DNA of 64,000 nt from Undaria pinnatifida (taxonomy: Eukaryota; Sar; Phaeophyceae; Laminariales; Alariaceae), in NCBI GenBank assembly GCA_012845835.1, contig JABAKD010000013.1, positions 14,159,665 through 14,223,664 of the forward strand, written 5' to 3'. The position numbers and the translations under genes are program-made. Positions 34,501 to 43,095 of this stretch are shown here, piece after piece (the stretch's first letter is position 1; every line of letters begins with the position of its first letter). Under the pieces are notes generated by a model. The model was not told the origin of the DNA. It made no database searches and saw only the letters and a program-made list of their open reading frames with translations.

Positions 34501-37500
34501 CCCCCGATCTGGGCGCCGCGGGGGAAAGCACGCAACGCTCGCGCGCCAGAGGATTTGAAGGTCGGGACGGGGTCGGGGTCGTTGGGGAGGCGGCGACCGC
34601 GACCTACTCGCTTCCCCTGCCATTCCGCCGCCCCCCCCCCCGGTCCGCCCGGGTGATAGCTCAGCGGGCTGACTACAAATCTCGGTTGCAGGCCTTGTTT
34701 CAAGAGCGACTGGTAGTATCGCAGACATATGCGTGACTCGTGGCAGCTTTTCCTATTTCGTTACATTCTAATTTCGCTGTTAGGTAATGGTGAGTGGTAG
34801 TGGCCCGGAGTCGCGCTGTTAGTGTCTGTGCTACCGTCAGGTTTTCTCGATGGATTGGCTGGACACACAGCATCACTTCGACGTTCGCTTAGTTTTTTAG
34901 CAGAACAAGGGGCGTGCAATTATTTCCTCCCGTTTCTAACGTACGATGCTGTGTATTGACATTCAGATAGTCTTGAATTGGCATTCGCGGTAAGTGGGCG
35001 CGGATGAATGGCTCCGCCACCTAAATCATCGCCAGACTGGCGTGTGGCCTATTCTACCCTCCATTCCTCAGCTTTTCGCCGACGAACATCGGTGGGTGGA
35101 CACATGGACGATTCTCAACCCGTCGCCCACTTTGGCTGTTTAGGCAGACGTATTTAGGGACCCGATGCAATGGCCGCTCCGGCGGTTGCCGTGGCATGCC
35201 CCGACGTGGAACGTAAGCGCGGGGGGGAGCGCGTTTGTGCCGGGTTTCATGCGCAAATTCGAAGCGTCTTGGGACGAAGTCATCCTGCAAGAACACCCAC
35301 CCCGTGACGAGCTTATATCATGCTGGTGTTCGGAACATGGAACAAGTAGTACCGAGGTACCATGTATGTTTTACGGTGACCGCTGCTGCTCTTGCGGGGA
35401 GCACTTATCAAACCAGTGACGGTGCTTCTAAGCGAACGCAAAAGTAGGCTAATCCTATCTGATTTACCACACCCGCCGGTCCTTCGCCTCGTGCACGTCA
35501 CTGTATGGCAAAAATATAAATGAAGTTTGGGTGAGACGACGACCCCAGTCCGATAGCCGATGCAGAGTATAAGAAACAATGGAAGTATGGGTAGGCCCAC
35601 CGGCTCGGGGAGGAGGCCTCATCTAATCCAATACTTACTTTCAATGATCGGTGAAGCCGCAGAAGAATACTAGAGTAAAAACGGGTTTCCAGGGAATGAG
35701 GCATCGATGGTACGGAGGTGGCTCCATGATTTGGAACCGGTGAATTACTTGGAGAATCTAGGCTGCATCGATCATTGTGCCTGTTTCCCATGAACCCAAA
35801 GCCAGAGAACATACGTTAAAGGAGAAATACTGACCATCCCACCCACCCAGCTTATGCATGCAGTAGTTTTTTGTTCAACAACCTTTGCGGACCGGAGAAG
35901 TCTGCGAGCGCCTTGCCACACTCAGCCCCGTGCGGAAGCAACTAGGGATGTCTTCAAATGGATCCGAGACTGGAATAAAGCTGTTGGTTCCGGCCTATTT
36001 GAGCCTATCTGAGGCACAGTACCGGAGCCACAACCATTGCCTTCAACCTCCGCCCAACGGGCAAGAACAAGAGGAAGCAGAAACAATTTCAGACCACCCT
36101 AGACATCCTGCGTGCTGAGTAGCTTTTGTGCCGTGTTTGATTTGATTTTATTTTATTTTATTTTATCTTGTTCCTTTTATTTTTTTCTTTCATTTTTCTT
36201 TTTTTATTTACTTTATTTTATTTTATTTTACTTTATTTCATATTTTATATATTCTGTATTTATAAAAAAATGAAAATACACTCCAGCTGTGAGATCGAAG
36301 ATTTCGTCGAAACTCATCTTTGCAAGCTGTGTGTGATACTCCGATCGCGCGCATTACGAGTTGTGTGTCCTCATTAAGGATATAGGTCGGCGACTCCCCT
36401 TACAACTACAGTGTAGCTATCAGGGTCAACAGGATGATTCTAGTCAGTCTGTGCGCGGAAACTATAAAACCCGTTTCTGAGGGGGACAAATTTATATAAA
36501 ATGAAAATACACTCCAGCTGTGAGATCCAAGATTTTGTCGAAACTCATCTTTGCAAGCTGTGTGTCATACTCCGATCGCGCGTATTACGGGTTGTGCGCC
36601 CTCATTAAGGATATACGTCGGTGACTCCCCTTACAACTACAGTGTAGCTATCAGGGTCAACAGGGTGATTTTAGTCAGTCTGTGCGCGGAAACTATAAAA
36701 CCCGTTTCTGAGGGGGACCAAATCGGACAGCTGTGGAGGGAAATGCATCCGTTTATCAAGTGAATCCTGTCAAGTCCAATAACCGGTGAGGGGGGGGCGG
36801 AGTTTTGAAGGACGTGGGGGCCTGGTTTTGATCAAAAGCGGGCGGGGTTGGAGGGGGGGGGAAGGGGAGGGGGGGGGACTGGGGGGGGGGGGGGGGCGGA
36901 CGGGCGGGCAATTTGTGCGTGGAAGCTATAAATCCTTTAAGGGGATAAATCTGACGGTTTTGGGGGAAAAAAAAAAAAAAGAGCACCAGTTTATCATATG
37001 GGGGCGGGGGTTGGGGCGGGGGTGGGGCGGGTGGGGCAGCTCAATCTGTGCGTGGAAACTATACATTATTTTGAGGGGATAAATGTGACGGTTTTGGAAA
37101 GAATGCATCAGTTTATCATGTATATCCTGGGGTAAGTCGTACAATCAGTGAGTAGAGAGAGGGCGGAGTGTTCGAGGGGGTGGGGGTGGGATGGGGTGGG
37201 GGGGTTGGGGAGGTGGGGGGTGGGGGCCGGGGAGGGGGGGGGGGAGTGGGGGGGGGGGGGGGGGGGAGGAAGGGCTTTAGGCGAGGGGTTTGTGGGTGTG
37301 GGGGGGCGGGGGGGAAGGAACGGTTTTAGGTGAGGGGTTCGTTATACGTGTGGTGCTAGGTCTAGGCGATGGTGCGGGTGGTGGGAAAGAAGGGGGCGTT
37401 CGGGGCGGGGGGGGGGGGGGGGGGAAGCAGCGGCATGGATGGCTCTAGAAAGATAATGAGGTGATATCCAGTGCGTGAAGTGTTTATTAATCTGGCGGAT

Positions 37501-40500
37501 TTCGATATTAGGTGGGGCGTTTGAGCAAGGGAGAGCGAGAAGGGGGGGGGGATTATTAGGAGGTTCAGGTGACAAATAATATTCAAACACACTCCGGCCG
37601 TGAGATCAAAGATATGTAGGGGCTTGTTATATTATTTCATTTTATTTTATTTTATTTTATTTTTTCCAGGATTACTGCCGCACTCAGCGCTCGGCGCGGA
37701 GATACATCCCGGGCGAGACCCTCCTGCTTCGGGGCAGGAGGCCTCATCTAATCCGATACTTACTTCTAATGATCGGTGAAGCCGCAGAAGAATCCTTATT
37801 ATACAACACGCTGACGTCAATGTAGTAGCGTTTTTTTGGATCTTTGACAGTATCTTGGTTATAACACTCCCCCAAAAAAGCTGCGACTCCCGAGCTCCAC
37901 TCGGCTTCCGGCGGCCTCGCGGTGCCGCCACGTCCCCTCCGCACAGCAGCACTACGACGTGCCGGCGAAAGAACGGCCGTCGGTGCCCCACCTCGGCGAG
38001 GGGGGAGCGTGGAAATCGCCGTCCCGGGGACGGCTCGCTTGCCCCCCCCCGCTTTTTCTTCGTCGCTGCCCGCTTTTTTTTTTTCGAACTCCAACTATAT
38101 TAAACTTTCGATTTACTTTTTGGTCACTTGAGCCATGGACATGAGACGACAAGCGCGCCTGCGTCAACAGCAGGCACAACAACACCAGGACCAATCACAG
38201 CCGCGTCCAGCCGTCGCCGCTCGCCGTGCGCAGAATCGTAATGTGAGAACGATGCCCCGCGCTCTCGCCGTCAGCGCAATCGAGAACGCGGCAACGATTC
38301 ACGGGACAGGCCGGGTCGACATACACACGCATCCGTATACAACCCCGGCAGCGCAACGGCAGCTTGCGCTGCTGGGTTGTAACGAGGACCACTAATAGGG
38401 ACAGCCCACACTATCGCTACAGTGGGATCCGAAGGGTGCGCCAGCTAGCGTTGGGTAGCAACTGAGTTAAATCGACACACGACGCGTATGAAAATACGTG
38501 GAAGTGTGGTGAGCTTAAGCTTTATTTTTCCCCATCCGCCGGAGGATAAAAAAAAAAAAAGACAACGACGCCCGGCGCTCCCTCGCTTGGCCCCCGATGT
38601 GGCGGGGAATAGAAATCCCGCCCAGCCCGAGAGCATTGTAACCAACGAATCGGCTGCTGCTCGCCTGTCAGGTGTATTGCTTTACGTACTGCTGCATTGC
38701 TGTACTGCTGTACATACTGGGTAGGTCCGTGGGTAGACGGTGGGTGGTGGGCGGGTGGTCGATGGCGGCTCGCTCGCTCCCCGAGATGGCCGAGTATCGT
38801 CAAAAAATGAAATTCCCCCCATTTGTTTCCTGTTTCATACAAGGTCCTCAAGAACAAACCAACTAACTGCTCTACGCGTACCAATTGCGCTGCTGTACGT
38901 GCTGCTGCACTGCTGTACTGCTGTACGTAGTAAAGGTTTGGTCGGTGGGTGGGTGGGTGGGTGGGTGGAAGGTGCACTGCGTCGTCCGTGGTGGGTGGGT
39001 GGGCCGTTTCGTACGTGGGAGTCTTTTTTCGTCCTGTGGGAGATGAACCTTTTTCTATGTTTCAAAAATAACGGTCTCCCACTGGTGCTTGGGATTACCT
39101 ACTCTCTACTGTTGTGCCACACGGGCATATATTTGCATCCACGTCCTCCTCCCGACTACTGGTAAATCTCTTCTTTCTGGTAGGTCCAGGTCCCCTACAC
39201 GAAATCGCAGTTTCACCTTTTTCGCCCAGTCCATTGGGTCGTGCAAATACGTTTTCATTCCAATTCTTCCCTCAACTCCCCGTATATCTCTAAGTGTCTC
39301 TCCTCGTTCACCTTATTTCTTAACGCTCACCTTTCCCTTTCTTCTATTCTTCTTTTACTTTTGTATTGTACCCGGCAAACTTCTCTACAGACAGTATATC
39401 TTCTTGGTCTGCTCCTAACCCCTTCAATATTCTCTCGACTACGTTTTCCCACGTTATTCCAGCTCCCCCTTTTGTTGTTGTCTCCCATACAGCCCTATCA
39501 GCTATGTATGGCTGGCAACCTTTTTTCTGGCACATTCCTTACTTTATATTGCCATTCCAACTTCCTCAGGTCTCTAATTGTTTTAGGTGGGTACATTCCT
39601 AGTTCTGCTCTTAATACTGTACTACTCGTCGTACTTGAGCATCTTAGAATCTTCTTAGCTGCTGCCATCTGCACTGTTTCCAGTTGTTTTACGAACTTCG
39701 CGTTCCCTTCCCATACTTCTCCTGCATACTCTAACTTCGATACAATCACATTCATCAGAATACATATTTTAATCCTAGTGTCAAGGTGCGAGTCTGTTAG
39801 GATCACTTCCATCTTGTCTACTTGTGATTTATTGTAGTATTAGTGGTACTCCCGAAGTTTGCCAGTTGCCGGCCGGTATGCTGGAAAAAAACAAATTGGT
39901 GCTGTATCATCCTCTGTATGTAAGTACTAAGAGAACAAAATAATAACAAGGCAGCAGTACGGCAGTGCAGCAGTACGTACGGCAGGAAAGGACAGGAGTG
40001 GAGTTGAGGGAAGATATTGGAATGAAAACGTATTTGCACGGCCCAATGGACTGGGCGAAAACGCTGAAACTGCGATTTCGTGTAGGGGACCTGGACCAAC
40101 CAGAAAGAAGAAAGAGATTTACCAGTAGTCGGGAGGAGGACGTGGATGCAAATATATATGCCCGTGTGGCACAACAGTAGAGTAGGACTCACATAGTAGG
40201 AAAATGTTGAATGTACAAGGAAGAACGGGATGCGTTGGAGATGAGGAAATTGTAAGAAAGATGACATGGAAGAGTTTGGTAGACTATTAATAGAGAATCG
40301 CGAGAAACGACCGCTATCCGAGGAGATGGACGGTAGCCACAGACGGCGAAACAGGACGGGGATAGGATAAGCAAACAGTTTTATGTAATATATGGAAAAG
40401 TGTAGTGAGCGCCCAAACGTTGGAGGAATCTATAGTAGGAGTAGGAACGGTGCTCCGTCTCATGGGATGCGTGGTCAACAGTCAAATTACTAAGGCAAGC

Positions 40501-40669
40501 AACAAGTGAGTATAATACCTCCCCCCGCCCCAGTCCCCAGCCCCAAACCTGCAACTAAGGACATTGTATCACACACAAGGTGGCGAAAACATTTACAACG
40601 CCTCACCTGGTGGAGTCGACCTTGTGGGCTCCATACCGTCACGTCCGTGTCATACTGGTTGCGGAACAT
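22406..40669 (-). CDS. PSMA1: 20S proteasome subunit alpha type-1 (five exons)
   Basis: A complete gene read right to left. The coding exons are 40669-40607, 28214-27991, 26959-26707, 25914-25804 and 22534-22406; joined they make 259 aa, against 263 for the human protein. The start [17 protein letters not shown] is the family N-terminus, and the alpha-subunit signature (SPQGRLHQ then [11 protein letters not shown]) is split exactly by intron 1. Other hallmarks are [43 protein letters not shown] and an acidic C-terminus. All introns are GT-AG and all phases match. The product would be one of the seven alpha subunits in the outer rings of the 20S core, non-catalytic, in cytosol and nucleus. Oddities are the 12.4-kb intron 1 and 3.3-kb intron 4, both full of repeats. 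No frameshift or internal stop is seen, so the gene looks functional. Confidence 0.94.
22535..23636. other. PSMA1 intron 4, 3' part
   Basis: Intron sequence without recognised repeats or genes; open frames on both strands up to 129 codons have no support. The word GACTTGGAATTAG at about 23,357 also occurs near 41,953 and, in variant form, 56,970. Confidence 0.6.
23637..24100 (+). repeat. M1 copy 2 followed by H-Y copy 2
   Basis: M1 (23,637-23,705) is followed at 23,733 by an H-Y repeat nearly identical to those at 36.3-36.8 kb. The H-Y repeat therefore sits between M1 and M2 of the second M block, as an insertion. Confidence 0.8.
24070..24565 (+). repeat. G-rich repeat tail (Z modules)
   Basis: Modules of GTGCATGTAAGCTATAAATCC and GGGGATAAATCTGACGGTTTTGG type alternate with long G runs (10-20 G). 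The same arrangement is found at 36,840-37,430. Many four-run G stretches could form G-quadruplexes. Confidence 0.8.
24606..25116 (+). mobile_element. 5'-truncated LINE fragment (family L2x, copy 1)
   Basis: The decayed frame encodes [19 protein letters not shown] and a Cys/His motif (CPCGTT) typical of the region after the RT domain in non-LTR retrotransposons. It ends GCAAGCAACCAATGAGTA followed by a C run. Other copies are at 26,497-26,606, 39,098-39,835 (minus) and 39,996-40,512. Confidence 0.75.
25135..25665 (+). repeat. M2-M3, copy 2
   Basis: M2 (25,135-25,455) and M3 (25,558-25,665) match 20,398-20,810 and 22,088-22,200. Together with M1 at 23,637 they form the second M block, inside PSMA1 intron 4. 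Confidence 0.8.
25804..25914 (-). CDS. PSMA1: PSMA1 exon 4 (residues 181-217)
   Basis: [17 protein letters not shown] to ATLAVVGK, between a GCGAAG acceptor and a GTGATT donor. It matches the family segment ending in the conserved (I/V)VGK. Confidence 0.9.
25975..26045 (+). repeat. Purine-rich G run
   Basis: GGGGGGAGGGATGGGGGAGG and further G/A sequence within PSMA1 intron 3. No other feature. Confidence 0.6.
26497..26606 (+). mobile_element. LINE L2x 3' end, copy 2
   Basis: AATGAGCGCCCAAATGTTGG to CAACAAATGAGTA, followed by a C-rich tail, matches the last 110 bp of the fragments at 25.0 and 40.4 kb. A C run also lies just upstream. Confidence 0.75.
26707..26959 (-). CDS. PSMA1: PSMA1 exon 3 (residues 96-180)
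   Basis: Begins with the last base of the split Lys codon after a CTGCGCAG acceptor, then [20 protein letters not shown]. It ends at KHFEEFE before a GTGGGA donor, phase 0. Confidence 0.92.
27000..27880. other. PSMA1 intron 2
   Basis: No gene or clear repeat, except TATTAATAGTATCAATAG near 27,205 and the beginning of an ACCC-rich tract. Confidence 0.5.
27888..27967. repeat. (ACCC)n microsatellite
   Basis: CCACCCACCCACCC-type repeats and CCAACCCAACCC ending only 24 bp before the exon 2 donor of PSMA1 (in intron 2). Confidence 0.85.
27991..28214 (-). CDS. PSMA1: PSMA1 exon 2 (residues 22-96)
   Basis: Starts [12 protein letters not shown] after a GCGGCAG acceptor and ends at CLNH plus two bases of a Lys codon, before GTGGGT. 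A donor six bases further on (GTGAAG) would break the phase with exon 3, so the earlier one is chosen. Confidence 0.9.
28342..28412 (+). repeat. 19-bp minisatellite
   Basis: Four copies of GGGGTATTTATCCTACCGG stand head to tail. The next 200 bp hold further short duplications (CGGTCACCCGAAACTT twice; GTACCCGACACTT twice). Confidence 0.9.
28895..34360 (+). repeat. 5.4-kb degenerate satellite in PSMA1 intron 1
   Basis: Units built on TTGATATAC(A/C)GCT alternate between a short form containing TGCGCCAGATATGC and a long form containing GGTCGACACGGCTGTGTCGT. One short plus one long unit make about 115-160 bp. The left part (28.9-31.0 kb) is fairly regular, and regularity fades to the right. From 32.3 kb a larger unit repeats: 32,290-32,610 resembles 34,040-34,360, and part of it recurs at 32,720-32,890. 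Minus-strand frames up to 188 codons run through the array and give periodic peptides; I take these as by-products. No transposon protein was recognised. Confidence 0.9.
34361..36120. other. PSMA1 intron 1, unassigned stretch
   Basis: C-rich runs near 34,490 and 34,635, otherwise unique-looking DNA. The segment 35,600-35,660 (GGGGAGGAGGCCTCATCTAA then CTTTCAATGATCGGTGAAGC) recurs at 37,732-37,790, showing another dispersed repeat. No gene supported. Confidence 0.5.
36131..36262. repeat. (TTTTA)n microsatellite
   Basis: ATTTTATTTTATTTTA and related T-rich words. A similar tract is at 37,634-37,668. Both border copies of the H family or related repeats. Confidence 0.85.
36262..36800 (+). repeat. 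Tandem H-Y repeats, copies 3 and 4
   Basis: Two nearly identical copies (36,262-36,490 and 36,498-36,800) start AAAATGAAAATACACTCCAG. The junction is AAATTTATATAAAATGAAAA. Copy 4 runs on into the G-rich Z modules. Confidence 0.88.
36840..37430 (+). repeat. G-rich Z modules, copy 2
   Basis: Matches 24,070-24,565, including GGGGATAAATGTGACGGTTT and GTGCTAGGTCTAGGCGATGG. G runs reach more than ten bases. The two copies part company at about 37,470, where the 24-kb copy enters the LINE fragment. Confidence 0.85.
38135..38395 (+). CDS. Unidentified 86-codon frame inside PSMA1 intron 1
   Basis: A plus-strand frame starting [20 protein letters not shown] (Gln/Arg-rich) and ending LLGCNEDH with TAA at 38,393. 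An AT-rich stretch (AACTATATTAAACTTTCG) lies about 40 bp upstream. It stands opposite to PSMA1 and matches no family I recognise. It could be a transposon ORF remnant or chance. Confidence 0.2.
   Translation: MDMRRQARLRQQQAQQHQDQSQPRPAVAARRAQNRNVRTMPRALAVSAIENAATIHGTGRVDIHTHPYTTPAAQRQLALLGCNEDH
38660..38985 (+). repeat. Duplicated CTGCTGTAC / GGGTGGGT module
   Basis: Two copies about 220 bp apart combine a (CTGCTGTAC)n-like stretch (38,685-38,715 and 38,890-38,930) with a following GTGGGTGGTGGGCGGGTGG or GGTGGGTGGGTGGGTGG tract. Confidence 0.75.
39098..39835 (-). mobile_element. LINE L2x fragment, minus strand
   Basis: The minus-strand frame encodes [40 protein letters not shown] and [19 protein letters not shown], the post-RT region of non-LTR elements, then [10 protein letters not shown] and the start of the CPCGTT motif. 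It is the longest L2x piece in the window. It stands head-on to the plus-strand piece at 39,996. Confidence 0.8.
39996..40512 (+). mobile_element. LINE L2x 3' fragment, plus strand
   Basis: Matches 24,606-25,116 and, in inverse, 39,098-39,265. It ends GCAAGCAACAAGTGAGTATA and then a C-rich run. About 95 bp separate this 3' end from PSMA1 exon 1. Confidence 0.8.
40607..40669 (-). CDS. PSMA1: PSMA1 exon 1 (residues 1-21)
   Basis: Encodes the first 21 residues, ending RLHQ in phase 0 before a GTGAGG donor. The frame stays open upstream without another ATG, so the ATG before TTCCGCAAC is the start. Confidence 0.93.
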
Positions 40670-43002
40670 GCTCTGTCTCCGACTCGCGCTTGCTACGACC
40701 AGTAAGCTGCCACCAAGTACAGCAAATATAACGGCTTCGCGGCGACGCTGATTCACTTCCGCTAGCGATGTGTCCCGAAGACCCTAGCGATGTTTTCGCT
40801 CAAGCTTTGTTCTATCCCTACTGTCGCCTCCTCCTCGGCAAAAAGTTGGTCGTTCTGAAAAAACGGAAAAGAAAACGATGGGCAATGGAAGGGTAGGTGA
40901 GGATATCGGGTTGGACACACCTATACCAGGCATACGATACCCGAAAACGAAAAAAAAAAAACAGTATGACATGCGTACCATCGTACCAGGCATGTGCGAT
41001 TTCAACAGGCCGTGCGATTTCAACAGGCCATGCGATACAGCAAGAAGTACGCCGAAAAAATATCGTTCAGTATCTATACTACATAAATCGCAGTATCAGC
41101 ATAAAAAAGCAAGGGGATGCTCGTAGGGGGTGGGGATCAAACTGCATTCAATACGATGTATCGCAAGTTCGATATTTCGATATATCGGTACTTTCGACAC
41201 GATATACAACCATCACGAATGGGAGACAGGTTGTCTGGCGTCTTGTATCCGTGAATACCTTTGGAAAGTCTTGGGTGGTTCGATCGGCATCCCTTGTCAC
41301 CTAAAGGGGTTAGCACAGTTGCACGGCAGCAGCACGCGTGGTGGCCAAAACAACCCCGCCCTGTAAAATACTCGCGTCACTCGCTGGAATCTGTATTCAG
41401 TAGAGATCAGAGCCCAAACCTAAAACAAATTTGCCGTCAAGTCTGGAGCACCGATGTAGACAGCAGTGATGGGAAATGAGTAGGGCCGGGGCCTCGTAGC
41501 TCCAGCCAGTACGATATGTACTGGATGTGTAGCAGCGAATACGTGGCGGCGAAACCGCGACCATCGCCAGCTGGTGAGGGAGCCTCGCCGAAGGCACCCT
41601 CGAAGGGTCCCACCGGAGGCTCTCTGCCAGAGGCACATATTTACGTGGCTTCGCTTGGGCTTCGCTGGATTTTAAAAAAACGTCAACTTTTGATTTGGGG
41701 TCATTTCCCAAGTCTCAGGGGCGGTAGGTATTAATAGATTGACCCTAGAACTGAGAAAAAGTTAACCAAGTGTATGACCCTCTCTGTTCTCTCTTCCCTT
41801 TCGCCTACACATTTATCGTGGTGTTATGGCAAGTCAACGAAGTACTGTCAGCACCGGCAGCTCCCTACACTATTAACAACTGGCACTACATGCTCAACCT
41901 TCGACCAGAGACGGTGCTGCTTGCTGTAGGGAATGAAAACAGGTTTTAGGGGACAAACTACTTGGAATTAGTACGGGATCATTTTCGCAGTGCCGAGATA
42001 CCACAGGGGTTGGGACTGCGGCACAGCAGTACAACATCGCTGCATAGCCAATTGGCAATCTGTTGTGTACCAATTGTGTTTTGATCGCTATCTAAGCTCG
42101 TCATACGACCAGCACGTTTGGCTGCAGCTGCCTTGTGTACTCGTAGAGGTACTGGGGTATACCATAGCCGTTAAAGCGCGGTGCCACACGTAAACCTGGC
42201 AGTGTAGTCTAGGAGGAACACCCGATACAACAGCAGAGTCGCACATCGCAGACATCGATCAAAGAACAAAAGAACATCAAACCCCTTCCATACATAACCA
42301 CGCCTCGTCTACTCAAGTGCATATGCTAGACTGCACTAGTGCTTATCTGCTCGGCTGTAACGCAGGCGTAGAAGGGCTGGCAAGCGAGCTCGTCGCCTGT
42401 TGCCTGTCTGCCGAGCTGTCAAAGGGACTTCCTCGGAAAGTGCCCTTCTCAAACCAAAACAAGGCCTCAGGATTTCGGTGTCTCAGTAAGGCAAAAAACA
42501 AGACCGAAAAGCATCGCAATTCGTCCATCTCAGTTGCCACCCTCACCCTTTGCAATGATCCAGTTGCTTCCGTCACGTGCACGAGTCTGTTGTGTTCTCC
42601 AGGCGCTATTCGTGGAGTCTTTGCGCCAGGAATCCCGGAGAAAAACTGGAAAAGTGCCTCGAAGGAGTTCACAATGATACAGAGGCCGTATGTGTTAGGG
42701 AAGCCTATTTTCTTTGAACCTGGGTAAAAGTGAAGTTTTTGCTCACATCTGGGCTGCTGCTTGAATCGTCGTGTCAGTGAGTACCGTCACACCCCGCTGC
42801 ATAGCAGCGCTCCCTCCTTGCCCCTTTACTTTGCATAGTATTCAAGGGATCCCCGTGCCCCTTGCTGTTGCTGTGTTTCATTTTCCCCTCAGTGGTGTCT
42901 TGACATCGCACTTACGCAGCATATTCTTGTTCTGCTCGTGGGTGTTCACACAGCAACGAGACCAGTTCAGGCAAGCAACAACGAGAGGTGTCATCTATTA
43001 TC
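40670..43002. other. Spacer between divergent PSMA1 and phosphatase genes
   Basis: The 2.3-kb spacer should hold both promoters, but no clear TATA box or motif was found. GTGCGATTTCAACAGGCC is tandemly duplicated at 40,995-41,030. A 136-codon frame at 42,317-42,727 has no recognisable domain. CGATATTTCGATATATCG near 41,170 is a palindrome-rich AT stretch. Confidence 0.5.
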
Positions 43003-43095
43003 ATGGCCGACCCTACGAGCGATGACTTCTCGGGCAGGGAGTGGAAGGACGGTGACGCACACGAGATATTGCCCAACATTTTCCTGGGTTCCATG
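43003..43095 (+). CDS. Phosphatase exon 1 (residues 1-31)
   Basis: [20 protein letters not shown] to NIFLGSM, phase 0, before a GTAAGA donor. Confidence 0.87.

Noticed and set aside
34656..34700. tRNA gene at GATAGCTCAGCGGGCTGACTA
   Set aside because: The A box is convincing, but the only B-box-like word is about 17 bases away, too close for a tRNA, and no cloverleaf forms.
42317..42727. 136-codon frame as a gene between PSMA1 and the phosphatase
   Set aside because: No domain, no splice partner, and an overlapping minus frame of similar length; likely chance.
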